Shown: one piece after another, positions 18,501-27,118 of the stretch | Numbering within the stretch: the first letter of the stretch is position 1 | Layout: each line of letters opens with the position of its first letter | Assembly: GCF_007744255.1 (NCBI RefSeq) | Contig: NZ_CP036267.1 | Coordinates: forward strand, 5,220,001 to 5,284,000 | DNA: 64,000 bases | Direction: 5' to 3' | Source of the DNA: Thalassoglobus polymorphus | GTDB taxonomy: Bacteria > Planctomycetota > Planctomycetia > Planctomycetales > Planctomycetaceae | Program-made: the position numbers and the translations under genes | The notes under the pieces: generated by a model | Databases searched by the model: none | What the model was told of the DNA's origin: nothing | What the model saw: the letters and a program-made list of their open reading frames with translations, nothing else

Positions 18501-20141
18501 CCAACCGCAGGTTGTCGGGCAAACGATCACCCCATCTTGAATTGAAGGGTAACAAGGCCAAAAACGTCGCACCTGATCGTCGACGAGGCTTCGCGACGGT
18601 GTCGCAATTTCCTGACTCCAGAGGACTTCGCCAGTCTGGGCATTGAGAGAAAACAACGAGATCAGCCCATCACGTTCCCCAATCACAAACAGGTCCGAAC
18701 CGTCACTGACTGGCGGCCCAAAGAAGAATGTTCCTGCCAGTGGTCGCGAGAAAGGATCTTCGATCAGTTTCCCACCCAGCCGCCATCTTACGCGTCCAGT
18801 TTTGAAATCGTATGCGACAATTTCATTCGTGCTGAATTTCTCATCCTCTGGATCTTTCTGAGCTGTACGTCTTTGCCAGGCATAGCCTCGCGAAGTACTT
18901 GAGATCACTTCATGACCTTCGATGGCAAAGAGATGCCTCCCGTCGGTCGTCAGGCTCCGCGAGATCGCATCACGCAACATCAGACTGGTCACTGGATGAT
19001 GCTCCGGAACCCGCCCACGATACCGTAACTCGATCTCATCATCCGAGGCGGATTGCGAAAACTGCGTTTCAATATTTGACGCCGCTCTGTTTTCCCAGAG
19101 AAGTTCGCCCGTTTGAAGATTGCGAACTTCCAAAGCCCGAAGCGTCCTGTAGGCAATAAAATTGCCACTCATCACTGCCTGACTTGTGGTCACAATCGCA
19201 CGATTCGTCTCTTTCAAATCAGAAAACAACTTCTTGACTTGATGTTCAACGTCGTAACGATCAATCGTCCGCTGAGTCCAGACTGGAAGAAATTGCGGGT
19301 CGGCCGGGTTCTCAAGGTGGTGTGATGAACTCACCAATTGCGTCGAGGAATCATTAAACTCTTCTCTTCCTGAAACAACAGAAGTCGGCAGGAAAGTGAT
19401 CTCTTCCAGAGAAATTGAAAACTCTTCTGCTATTTGTTGAACCAGCGATGCATCGCCTGCGAGTGCGGCGCTGCTGATGGCTTGCATTGCAAATCGTTTT
19501 TTCGTGCGCACGGAATCGGTTTTGTGAGCAAGATCTGCAAAGGCTCGAGAGGCCGCGACCAAATGCCCTTGATCAAACAAACTCAAGGCTGCGGTGAAGG
19601 CAGCTGACTGCCCCCCCTGAGTTGCAACGTAGAGCCTGGAAACTTTATTCAACCCTTTGAGATCCCCCTGTGCCAAAGCGATGTCGCGTTCTCGCATTGC
19701 CACCGGACCGAAGCGGTTTAGATAGTTCCGCTTAGCCTCCCCGGGCAGATTGGCCAACAGTTTCGAGACTTCAGAATGAGCGGGAACGAGTTGTTGTTTC
19801 TTGCCAAAGAAAAAAAAGTCTTCTTCAATCCCATTGAGATATTGCAGAATTTCGACAGCGTCATGGAATCGTGATTGCTCAAGGAATGCCTTTGCCTGTT
19901 CCAAACGACGTTCAAAATCCTGATTTTGCGGCGGACGGGAATCGAGTTGGTCTCGCCCCAGCTTGGCATCTTCAATTTCTTTTGCCCCGTCACGGACCTC
20001 TTTGTTCAAACCACGGAAGAAATTCCCAATGGGGTTCTCCCCTCCATTCTCTCCCTTCTCATCTTGTGCAGAGAGAGGCTGACATGGAATCAGCAGGAGT
20101 AAAAGAATCAACAACGAAAATGATTTGGTGAGATTGATCAT
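15540..20141 (-). CDS. Large secreted TPR and PQQ-type beta-propeller protein
   Basis: 1533 residues from ATG 20141. A signal peptide (residues 1-25, LLILLLLLIPCQPLSA) is followed by a helical, TPR-like region (about 50-270). PQQ-like blades follow, recognisable by repeats such as YDFKTGRVRWRLGG, LNAQTGEVLWSQE, VDRQNHQLLWASRF, FDLRTGEELWRQ and a later LDALTGELLWTEED, which point to at least two propeller segments separated by another helical stretch. Such propellers resemble BamB and act as extracytoplasmic scaffolds; binding of PQQ cofactor is not implied. A glutamate/lysine-rich insert (NAPDKEKEEQENKSH) precedes the last segment. It forms an operon with the downstream amidohydrolase. Confidence 0.85.
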   Translation of the reverse strand: MINLTKSFSLLILLLLLIPCQPLSAQDEKGENGGENPIGNFFRGLNKEVRDGAKEIEDAKLGRDQLDSRPPQNQDFERRLEQAKAFLEQSRFHDAVEILQYLNGIEEDFFFFGKKQQLVPAHSEVSKLLANLPGEAKRNYLNRFGPVAMRERDIALAQGDLKGLNKVSRLYVATQGGQSAAFTAALSLFDQGHLVAASRAFADLAHKTDSVRTKKRFAMQAISSAALAGDASLVQQIAEEFSISLEEITFLPTSVVSGREEFNDSSTQLVSSSHHLENPADPQFLPVWTQRTIDRYDVEHQVKKLFSDLKETNRAIVTTSQAVMSGNFIAYRTLRALEVRNLQTGELLWENRAASNIETQFSQSASDDEIELRYRGRVPEHHPVTSLMLRDAISRSLTTDGRHLFAIEGHEVISSTSRGYAWQRRTAQKDPEDEKFSTNEIVAYDFKTGRVRWRLGGKLIEDPFSRPLAGTFFFGPPVSDGSDLFVIGERDGLISLFSLNAQTGEVLWSQEIATPSRSLVDDQVRRFWPCYPSIQDGVIVCPTTCGWLVAVDRQNHQLLWASRFSARSNKRQRSRGGFAVQSVQNLNHRWMTAPPVIVGNSVLVTPHELPNEYGSGELASICFDLRTGEELWRQAKGDGLYLAGVDGENAIFVGGTSVIARNIEESGRLAWKTQISATSSRPSGRSVILNGNLFIPVEGDQLVEISLEKGELVSTKKLASSEIQLGHLYYGGDQMISLSAFDLSAFPVRKLSDEEQMELERTFVSEVVAIEFLLSNDKYVEARHAIQELRSLQLFQNVSAQQQSVVEQLEWDSIEQIILNHEDLAEETLLEMQTLANTPVELMSYKRLAADYQLKMGEWRTALQLYLSLLDHAEILDHYVQAETRKVRYDVWAGGRVQDLLEERTEEQKAEAVQKITSQFKSIERSLGRSRTARVFHFLPLGQQLELELALDAKKDSRISESLIRLQRVTNSSDPELASVGWSEMAEVLTELESFSDARSCWEQVLSRPEVSLSAAGTSHAVAIERLAQLKTDSSQTSRSTSWGNEWETVRTGTQGREDSLAVIEPVGQGFEFVKQFRWLFQNQHQRLRIENSHTGEFVGSFPLRSMSNSSHRSNVGLRYAGSMSYAVHRGAIHALHFPDQQVAWTYTPSVSGLAMSRLRSPSQRVTNLLSNVSTFRGTSNLNSYTTPTGILLTANEYCALAIDEEIHALDALTGELLWTEEDVSRRVIVEPYADRFILTADAKSHFIRMLDGKRAAQPLPDNFPIQCLQVDGTESVQLIRSDDEKRWHLQRGAIEDANAKWSIEIPADVSMIQFDEQALGYLTPAGELSLIDLRDGTIKLIGEIPAKLMKIQKRVYSYSDDEFIFLVVSHGTAKSTYVNLPSLKAAGTLLTFSKEGGLLWSQSTQELSEFFDSQTAKENAPDKEKEEQENKSHTVWGMNLIVKEIRQSPVLIFISSRPENRDKVYFRRLTMIGFDKRTGKRVFDWSRISNSGGFSYLHVNTHDRYIDMRTYNERLKIQPVQPVERLADGAGK

Positions 20142-20722
20142 GATTTACGCGAGGGCAGTTTGTGCTTATTGAAAGCAATTTCAAATTGCATGGGCCATCA
20201 CTCTATTGTCACTCATCTGGAGTAGCCAGCATAGAGTGATTCTCAAAATTTCAAGCCGTGGGAGACAACTCAATAAACAATCAGCTGTGTGAATTGAAAA
20301 GACTCTTCACCGGCCAGTATGAAAACAGAACACCGAGAATCCGTTATTTCATATCTGTCGAACAATGAGATTCCAGGATTGAAGCGAAAGCTTTCAGGAC
20401 ATCCCCGCACGAATGACAGCCCTCCAATACGTCTCGTATGCCCCTTACTCTGAATGGCAAACTTGAACGCGATCCGTTCAAGGATTTCCGACCATTGCGA
20501 CGCCGCAGCAACTGAATGGGATCGTAAAATCCCCGCGACCGCATTACCGGTTCACGAATAAAACCACTCACCGAGCCCTCGATCATAAACCCTCGCTGAT
20601 ACATGGTTTCCAGAAATTTCAGAAACCATATGGTTCTTTCCTGTTGCTCTGGTGCCTAAGACTTTCCGTCAGTAAAGTACCCGCCCATATTCGGCCCTCC
20701 TCTCACCCTTGAAAGTTTTTTG
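20142..20722. other. 581-bp divergent intergenic region, no supported gene
   Basis: This separates the minus-strand PQQ gene and the plus-strand PEP-CTERM gene and should hold both promoters. An 86-codon minus-strand frame (20344-20604) has no recognisable family and no convincing ribosome-binding site. No clear repeat or strong hairpin was found. Confidence 0.5.
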
Positions 20723-21316
20723 ATGAAGTCCCCTGCTTTATACTGTCTGTTACTCTTCGCCTTCGCTTCTCCTCCCGTTGATGCCGGGATCATCTCAGAC
20801 CTGTCTGACGGTACTCACCTCTGGACATCAACCCTGGTTCCTGGAATTCCGAACTACGATTCACTGCTTGAGATGACCGACACGTTTACTGCGAGTGGGA
20901 CAATCAGTTTCGACTATGAATTCAAGCATTTCGTGCCCATAGCTGGCCATGAATTTTGGGCAAAGAGCGGGGCGGGAAACATCAGTATCGGTTCTTCTGC
21001 CGATTTGGTTGCCTATACCTTCGACAATCCTCTGACGCTCCCTAACTCCGACCATACTGCAGCAGGAAACATTGTTGGCTTGAGTGTTTTGGCCGGAGAT
21101 ACCTTTAGCTTTCTAGCGAACACACTCTCTTCGCAACATTCACTTGATCCTACTGTGACACTTGAAATTACGAATTTCACGTTTACTGAAGCATCCTCAG
21201 GAGGCTCCGCAGTCCCGGAACCGTCGTCACTCACTTTGTTGACGATGGGAGCGATTGCACTCGGCGTTTGTAGTCATCGTCGCCGTAAACAAACAGGACA
21301 AACCAAGGAAGCTTAG
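20723..21316 (+). CDS. PEP-CTERM sorted extracellular protein
   Basis: 197 residues from ATG 20723 (a TTG one codon earlier is unlikely). It has a signal peptide (residues 1-22, LYCLLLFAFASPPVDAG). The C-terminus has the complete sorting signal: VPEPSSLTLL, a hydrophobic helix and a basic end SHRRRKQ. PEP-CTERM proteins are processed by an exosortase, which is not in this window. The middle is rich in Thr/Ser with beta character (TFTASGTISFDYEF) and matches no family I can name. It is probably a surface or matrix protein. Confidence 0.85.
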   Translation: MKSPALYCLLLFAFASPPVDAGIISDLSDGTHLWTSTLVPGIPNYDSLLEMTDTFTASGTISFDYEFKHFVPIAGHEFWAKSGAGNISIGSSADLVAYTFDNPLTLPNSDHTAAGNIVGLSVLAGDTFSFLANTLSSQHSLDPTVTLEITNFTFTEASSGGSAVPEPSSLTLLTMGAIALGVCSHRRRKQTGQTKEA

Positions 21317-21362
21317 ATCAAGAGACTTGAATTCCATCGCTGACTTAACCGGACAAACTACG

Positions 21363-22334
21363 ATGCGATTGTTTTTCCCTGCGACACTTTTTCTCATCGC
21401 CTTTCCAATGTGGATGTCCAACGCATCCGCAGAGGATGAGACCTCAGTCGTAGTGGATCAACGATTCACTCAAGCAGCGAACCGAACGTTCAAGGCGTTC
21501 AACTCTCCGCTGGAACAATCGTGGCAAGGTCCCTTCTTTTTCCTGCAGCTCGCCGATACTCAATACGGCATGTTCACAGGAAACAAAGGGTTCGAGAAGG
21601 AAGCAGCACTGACGCAGCAGGCGGTCGAACACATCAACCGGCTTCAACCGCGATTTGTGATTGTTTGTGGCGACCTGACAAACGCCACCCCGGACCAGAC
21701 TCGCTATCAGGCTCAGGTCAAACAATACCATCAGGATTTTTCAAAAGTCGACACTGAGATTCCACTGGTCTGCGTTTGTGGAAACCATGACGTTGGCAAT
21801 CGACCGACTTCGAAATCGATCGCCAGTTATCAGAAGAATTTTGGAGATGATTACTTTTCGTTCTGGGCTGGTGGGGTCTGCAACATTGTCTTGAATTCCA
21901 GTGTCCTGAAAGACCCAACTGGCGCTCCGGAAGTGCTCGCTGCTCAACAGACTTGGCTTGAGCAAAAACTTCTCGAAGCTCAGCAGTCGAAGGCTAAGCA
22001 TATTTTCCTGTTTCAGCATCACCCGATGTTTCTACAGAAAGAAGATGAGCCGGATCAGTACTTCAACATTCCGCTCGAGCGAAGGGCGCCGCTGCTCGAT
22101 CAACTCAAACAGGCTGAAGTTCGTGCCATCTTCGCCGGTCACTACCACCGCAATGCCTACGGTCGAGCTGGCGAGATGGAAATGATCACCACTGGCCCGG
22201 TCGGCCGCCCACTCGGTAAAGATCCCTCTGGATTTCGTATTGTGATCGTTCAAGAAACCAGCATCCAACACCAGTATTACGGAATGGATGACGTCCCAAA
22301 GAAAATCAACCTCACGGATCAGGTCAAACCGTAA
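21363..22334 (+). CDS. Secreted calcineurin-like metallophosphoesterase
   Basis: 323 residues from ATG 21363. The frame is open 36 codons upstream, but the internal ATG directly precedes a signal peptide (MRLFFPATLFLIAFPMWMSNASA). The five metallophosphoesterase blocks are present: LADTQYGMF, VCGDLTNA, VCGNHDVGN, FLFQHHPMF and FAGHYHRNAYG. These bind a dinuclear metal centre and hydrolyse phosphoesters in the periplasm. The substrate is unknown. It starts 46 bp after the PEP-CTERM gene and may be co-transcribed with it. Confidence 0.88.
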   Translation: MRLFFPATLFLIAFPMWMSNASAEDETSVVVDQRFTQAANRTFKAFNSPLEQSWQGPFFFLQLADTQYGMFTGNKGFEKEAALTQQAVEHINRLQPRFVIVCGDLTNATPDQTRYQAQVKQYHQDFSKVDTEIPLVCVCGNHDVGNRPTSKSIASYQKNFGDDYFSFWAGGVCNIVLNSSVLKDPTGAPEVLAAQQTWLEQKLLEAQQSKAKHIFLFQHHPMFLQKEDEPDQYFNIPLERRAPLLDQLKQAEVRAIFAGHYHRNAYGRAGEMEMITTGPVGRPLGKDPSGFRIVIVQETSIQHQYYGMDDVPKKINLTDQVKP

Positions 22335-22356
22335 CGTGTTGCTGGTCTGTCGCATT

Positions 22357-22384
22357 TGGTGACAGGGAACTGGTGACAGGGAAC
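22357..22384. repeat. Two perfect tandem 14-bp units between convergent genes
   Basis: TGGTGACAGGGAAC occurs twice in direct succession (22357-22370 and 22371-22384), in the 73-bp gap between the phosphoesterase and waaA stops. Confidence 0.85.
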
Positions 22385-22407
22385 TGAGGCTGAGTCATCC
22401 TTGGAGA

Positions 22408-23727
22408 TTAAGCAGCTCGATTCACTCGCCGCTCTTCACCGAGCTTTTCAAGGATGAGATGAACAGTCGTCTGAGTGGCCCCTTGATGAGAGAGAACGAG
22501 ATCACGGGCACGATGCCCCATTGCAGTCGCAGTGCCCGTATTTTGGAATGACTCACAAACGAAGTTGTTGAGATCGTCTTGGCTGTGAGCAATTCGAAGG
22601 GCGTCTTGCGATTTCAGAATCTCGACGATCTGCCGGAAGTTGCGAGTGTTCGGACCGCAGCAGACAGGCACACCGTAAGCTGCCGGTTCAAGCATATTTT
22701 GACCACCACGATTTCCGAAGCTGCCACCCACAAACGCAGCGTCAGCGAGTGCCCAGCAGTGACCCAATTCGCCAACAGTATCAAGCAGACCAACCGGCGG
22801 AGGGTTGTTGCTCGAAAGCTTTTGCGCCGACTGTTGAGATCGTCGAATGATTGAATGCCCACGTTCCTGAATCAGCTGAGCGATGGCTTCGCCGCGCTCT
22901 GGATGACGGGGGACGATGATCAACCTGCTCTTTGGATTCTGTCGGCGCAATTCTTCAAAGGTGATCAGCGCCATCTCTTCTTCCGGGTCTTGAGTGCTCC
23001 CGGCAATGAAAATAAACTCATCACTTTCGATCTGGAAAAACCTGCGAAGCTCTTCGACTTCAGGACGCCGACGGTTGGTTTCAACTCCGTCAAACTTGAT
23101 TGATCCAGTCACCTGAATCCGTTCTTCAGCACAACCGAGCTCCAGAAAGCGTTGTCGATACTCTTCTGACTGTACCGCAATCAATCCGACCCGATTGAGT
23201 AAGCGAGACATGAGGAACCGAATTTTTCGGTACCCCTTGAAACTCTTTTCGCTCAACCGTCCGTTGATCAGCATCACCGGAATTTGCAGCGACGAGGCTC
23301 GTGTCAAAAAGTTGGGCCAGATTTCGAGTTCGACAAGGACAATCAAATCGGGCTGAGCGCGTTTCAAGGCTTCCCGCACACTCCAGGTAAAATCGAGTGG
23401 GAAATAGGAGATTTCGCAATCGGTCAGTTTCTCTCTGGCAACTTGAAAACCGGTTTGCGTTGTCGTCGTCACAAGGATATCGAGCGGGTCACAACTGTTG
23501 TTCCGTAACTGACGGATAATCTGTTGCAACTGCAATACCTCACCCACGCTCACGGCATGAATCCAGACACGTTTCGTCGCAACCGATTTCCGCTCGGGTA
23601 AACGGCCCCAGAACTTCTGGCCCCACCCTTCACGGTATTTCCCATGCCTCCATCTCTGACACAGCAATGCTGGCGAGATGGCAGCAATGAGAACGAGATA
23701 AATCAGATTGAACAGCACTCCCGGCAC
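22408..23727 (-). CDS. waaA: 3-deoxy-D-manno-octulosonic acid (Kdo) transferase
   Basis: 439 residues, GTG start at 23727 with CAGGGA upstream. A single N-terminal membrane anchor (LFNLIYLVLIAAISPALL) is followed by the glycosyltransferase pair. Motifs include WIHAVSVGEVLQ, the substrate-site ELEIWPNFL, PVMLINGRLSEKSFKGYRK and the C-terminal GGSFGNRGGQNMLEPAAYG. The enzyme adds Kdo to lipid A precursor at the inner membrane. Its presence supports an LPS-type outer membrane. No other LPS gene is adjacent. Length is typical. Confidence 0.95.
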   Translation of the reverse strand: MPGVLFNLIYLVLIAAISPALLCQRWRHGKYREGWGQKFWGRLPERKSVATKRVWIHAVSVGEVLQLQQIIRQLRNNSCDPLDILVTTTTQTGFQVAREKLTDCEISYFPLDFTWSVREALKRAQPDLIVLVELEIWPNFLTRASSLQIPVMLINGRLSEKSFKGYRKIRFLMSRLLNRVGLIAVQSEEYRQRFLELGCAEERIQVTGSIKFDGVETNRRRPEVEELRRFFQIESDEFIFIAGSTQDPEEEMALITFEELRRQNPKSRLIIVPRHPERGEAIAQLIQERGHSIIRRSQQSAQKLSSNNPPPVGLLDTVGELGHCWALADAAFVGGSFGNRGGQNMLEPAAYGVPVCCGPNTRNFRQIVEILKSQDALRIAHSQDDLNNFVCESFQNTGTATAMGHRARDLVLSHQGATQTTVHLILEKLGEERRVNRAA

Positions 23728-24032
23728 AATCGTCCCTGATTGTTAAAGTTCATTTTCCAGACGGCGAATAATTGAAGAATGAAACTCTATTCGAAATAGT
23801 CAAATCCGGGCTAGCCGAATTTGCCGACTCTGACTGTGTCCCTTGCCTGAACCGCGTTGTTTACGGCCCTTACGGAAGCGTCACAACGGTTAAAAGTCTG
23901 ATTTTGTTGACTTCAGGTGGTTCACGATATATCCTGAACACATCAGCGTGTCTTGATCGAGACATCGTTGCCCTCCTTACTTCGACGGTTGAAATCCCCT
24001 TTCTTCCGTCCGACAGAAAACTGGCCTGCCAG

Positions 24033-26990
24033 ATGTTTCACCAACTTGCACGATGCAGCTTTCTATTTTCGGCTCTGACGTTTGTGATTGTTTCACAAAC
24101 CTGCGGCGAGGTTCTCTCTCAAGAACCTGCCCCCGAGCCCAAAGCACAAGCACCGGCTCCTGAGGCTAAACCTCCAGAATCTGCGGCGGCTGCTAAAGCT
24201 CCTGAACCGGCTCCAGCGCTACATTCCCGAATCGATTCGCTGTTGAAGCAGTCTCAGTTTGGTCCAGTCGCTGAAGTTGCAGAGGACTCGACATTTGCTC
24301 GCCGTGTGTATCTCGACCTGATTGGGAGAATCCCCACAGTTGAGGAGTTGAAAGCATTTCTTTCGAGCAGCTCGCCAGAGAAACGTCAACTCCTGGTTGA
24401 CGACTTGCTCGCCCGTCCCGACTTCAATCGTCATATGGCAGTGACGTTCGATTTAATGCTGATGGAGCGACGCGGCGGAAAGCATGTCAAACCGGATGAA
24501 TTCAGGCAGTACCTTGAGGACTCATTTCGACAAAACAAATCGTACTTACAGCTGTCGAAGGAAATCCTTGCTGCCGATGGAACTGCTGAGAAGAATCGTC
24601 CGGCTGCAGCGTTTTATCTTGAACGAGATGTCGCTCCCGATTTGTTGACTCGGGAAATCGGTCGCGTTTTCTTTGGCGTCGACTTGCAGTGTGCACAGTG
24701 CCACAACCACCCGAATATCGACGACTATCATCAGGAAGACTATTACGGTTTGCAGGCGTTCATCGTCCGTGCAAGTCTGTTTCAGCCGGACAAGAAGAAA
24801 CCAGCTGTCATTGCCGAAAAAGCAGTTGGCGAGGCTTCGTTTGAATCGGTCTTCACTGCTCGAGCCAGTATGACCGGTCCGCGGGTTCTCGGTGGTGAAG
24901 AACTCGTTGAGGTCTCTCTGAAACCGGGGGAGCGATATCAAGTTGCACCAGCGAAGAACGTCCGCCCGATCCCGAAGGAAAGCCGGTTTGAGAAACTCGC
25001 AGAGATGACAACCGCTCAACCCTCGGCAGCGTTCAATCAAAATATTGCCAATCGATTATGGGCACATATGCTCGGACGCGGTCTCGTCCACCCGGTCGAC
25101 TTGCATCATTCTGGGAACCCACCTTCACATCCTGAACTTCTCAACTTGATCACAGAGGATTTCGTTGCAAGAAAGTACGATGTGAAATCCTACCTCAGAG
25201 AAATCGCGCTCAGCGAAGTCTATCAACGTTCCTCTCGACTTCAGGTTTCCGCAACATCGCTCGAGGAGACACGAAAGCAGGTTGCAGCTTTGGAGGCCAA
25301 AGCTGATGCAGAATTCGACAAGTCATACGAGGCTGATGAACTTGTCGAAACCGCCACAGAGAAACTGGACGCAGCTTTCGCTGAATTGAAGCCGTTTCAA
25401 GAGAAGATCGAAAAGGCAAACAAGGCAATCGAAGCTGCGATGAAAGTTCGAGACGCTGCGAACGCAAAGGTCGCCCCCGCAAAGAAAGCGACTGCCGAAA
25501 AGGTCCGACTCCACCAACTTCTCGTCAACGCTCACCAACGAGTAAAAATCGCTTCGGATGCACTCAAAGAAGACAAGGAACTGGCTGCCACAGTTGCCGT
25601 TGTGCAAAACAAAGAAACTGCAATGGCTGCGGAAGTGAAGAAACTCAAAGCTGCGGAAGCAGCTGTCGTGGCTGCGTTAGCAAAATCAGAAGAGGCATTG
25701 AAAGCAACACACGTCGCATCAGATGCTGCCGTCGCCGCAGCTGTTCCGATCGAAGAGAAAGTTCGGAAGTTACGAACCGAGCAGATCGCGACAAGAAAAG
25801 TCGCTGCCGATCACCGCGAAGCAGCAGCCTTAGCGACCAACAAAGCCAACGAACTCAAGTCGCTGATTGAGTATGGCGAGTTGCAACAAAAGATCGCTTC
25901 GCTCCAGAAGGAAATTCCTATCGCAAAAACGGCTTTGCAATCGAACACGTCGAAGATGCCCGCTTTAGAAAAAACGCTCTCAGAGAAGACGTCAGCAATG
26001 ACAGCCGCTCAACAGGCGACCGCTGCAGCTCAGAAAGTGGTTCAGGAGAGCGAATCGGCACTGCAGAAGCATCAGGCAACAGAGACTTTGCTCAAAGATT
26101 CACTCACTAAATTGAATGAAGCAGCCAATAACCTGCCGGGCGAAAACCCACTAGCGACGGCAAAAACAGAAATCCAAACGTCACTCACAACGACTGAAGC
26201 TGCTATGAAAAGCATGCAAGCTCAAGTCACACAACAAAAGAATGACCTCACTGCGAAAACGGCAACAATGGCAACAGCAACCGCCGATCTCAAAGTCGCA
26301 GACAATGCTTTGAAAGCTCAGCAGCAACTCGTGAAGAAACTGGAAGCTGAACTTGCCAGCAAAGAGTCGGAGTTGCAGAAAAGCCAGGAATCACTGGAAG
26401 CGATGGAAGGGAAAATTGTAACCCAGTCATCGAAACGAATGAACGCTTCCGGTCTGAGCCAACTCACTCCTGAACAACTAGGCTGGAGCGTTCTTGTTGC
26501 GACCGGCCAGCGCGACCGAGTCCGCGCCGCTGAGGCTGCGAAGCTCAACAAGGCAAAGCCGCTTTCTGAAGCCGACCTGAAAGATCCTGCCAAGGTCGCC
26601 GCTCGTGAAGCGGAAGTTGACGCGGCCACCTACACTACGCTCAGCAAAAACGTCGCCACGTTTGTCAAACTCTTCGGAGCGACTGCCGGTCAGCCTCAAA
26701 ATGATTTTTTCGCGACAGCAGAACAGGCATTGTTCTTTGCAAACGGAAACGAATTGAATGCGTGGTTAGCCCCGTCCGGGGGGAATCTGACCGACCGACT
26801 TCTTAAAATCGAAGACCCGACATCTTTGACACAAGAGCTTTACCTCTCGGTTCTCTGTCGACCTCCGACGAAGCTTGAAATCAAAGATATGACGGACTAT
26901 TTGAACACTCGTACTGACGCCAGACCGGCAGCTGTTCAGGAACTCGCCTGGGCATTGATCACTTCTGCCGAGTTTCGATTTCAGTATTGA
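24033..26990 (+). CDS. DUF1549-DUF1553 protein with a ~390-residue coiled-coil insertion
   Basis: 985 residues from ATG 24033. The 87 in-frame codons upstream are not family-like and the internal ATG precedes the signal peptide (LFSALTFVIVSQTCGEVLS). An Ala/Pro-rich linker (about 30-65) leads into DUF1549, with VYLDLIGRIPTVEELKAFL and CAQCHNHPNIDDY (a CxxCH that could bind haem). DUF1553 begins with ANRLWAHMLGRGLVHPVDL. From about residue 405 to 795 there is an Ala/Lys/Glu-rich coiled coil (VAALEAKADAEFDKSYEADE and similar), after which the DUF1553 tail resumes (LTPEQLGWSVLVATGQ through to LITSAEFRFQY). No PSCyt1 haem domain is present. The DUF1501 partner follows 128 bp later. Confidence 0.88.
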   Translation: MFHQLARCSFLFSALTFVIVSQTCGEVLSQEPAPEPKAQAPAPEAKPPESAAAAKAPEPAPALHSRIDSLLKQSQFGPVAEVAEDSTFARRVYLDLIGRIPTVEELKAFLSSSSPEKRQLLVDDLLARPDFNRHMAVTFDLMLMERRGGKHVKPDEFRQYLEDSFRQNKSYLQLSKEILAADGTAEKNRPAAAFYLERDVAPDLLTREIGRVFFGVDLQCAQCHNHPNIDDYHQEDYYGLQAFIVRASLFQPDKKKPAVIAEKAVGEASFESVFTARASMTGPRVLGGEELVEVSLKPGERYQVAPAKNVRPIPKESRFEKLAEMTTAQPSAAFNQNIANRLWAHMLGRGLVHPVDLHHSGNPPSHPELLNLITEDFVARKYDVKSYLREIALSEVYQRSSRLQVSATSLEETRKQVAALEAKADAEFDKSYEADELVETATEKLDAAFAELKPFQEKIEKANKAIEAAMKVRDAANAKVAPAKKATAEKVRLHQLLVNAHQRVKIASDALKEDKELAATVAVVQNKETAMAAEVKKLKAAEAAVVAALAKSEEALKATHVASDAAVAAAVPIEEKVRKLRTEQIATRKVAADHREAAALATNKANELKSLIEYGELQQKIASLQKEIPIAKTALQSNTSKMPALEKTLSEKTSAMTAAQQATAAAQKVVQESESALQKHQATETLLKDSLTKLNEAANNLPGENPLATAKTEIQTSLTTTEAAMKSMQAQVTQQKNDLTAKTATMATATADLKVADNALKAQQQLVKKLEAELASKESELQKSQESLEAMEGKIVTQSSKRMNASGLSQLTPEQLGWSVLVATGQRDRVRAAEAAKLNKAKPLSEADLKDPAKVAAREAEVDAATYTTLSKNVATFVKLFGATAGQPQNDFFATAEQALFFANGNELNAWLAPSGGNLTDRLLKIEDPTSLTQELYLSVLCRPPTKLEIKDMTDYLNTRTDARPAAVQELAWALITSAEFRFQY

Positions 26991-27118
26991 TCGCGTTATA
27001 GACCGTCGTGCGTGTCACTCACGACAAATGAATTGAGAATGATTTACATAACTTCTGGAATTGTGGTCACTCACTGGAGTGACGTTCCCTGGTTCAGAAT
27101 TTGTTAGAGCGAATTACT

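Noticed and set aside
20344-20604. 86-codon minus-strand gene
   Set aside because: No recognisable family, weak ribosome-binding site, composition unlike real genes; only an open frame between divergent genes.
23772-24032. N-terminal extension of the coiled-coil DUF1549/DUF1553 protein
   Set aside because: The 87 codons before ATG 24033 have no similarity, and the signal peptide begins only at that ATG.
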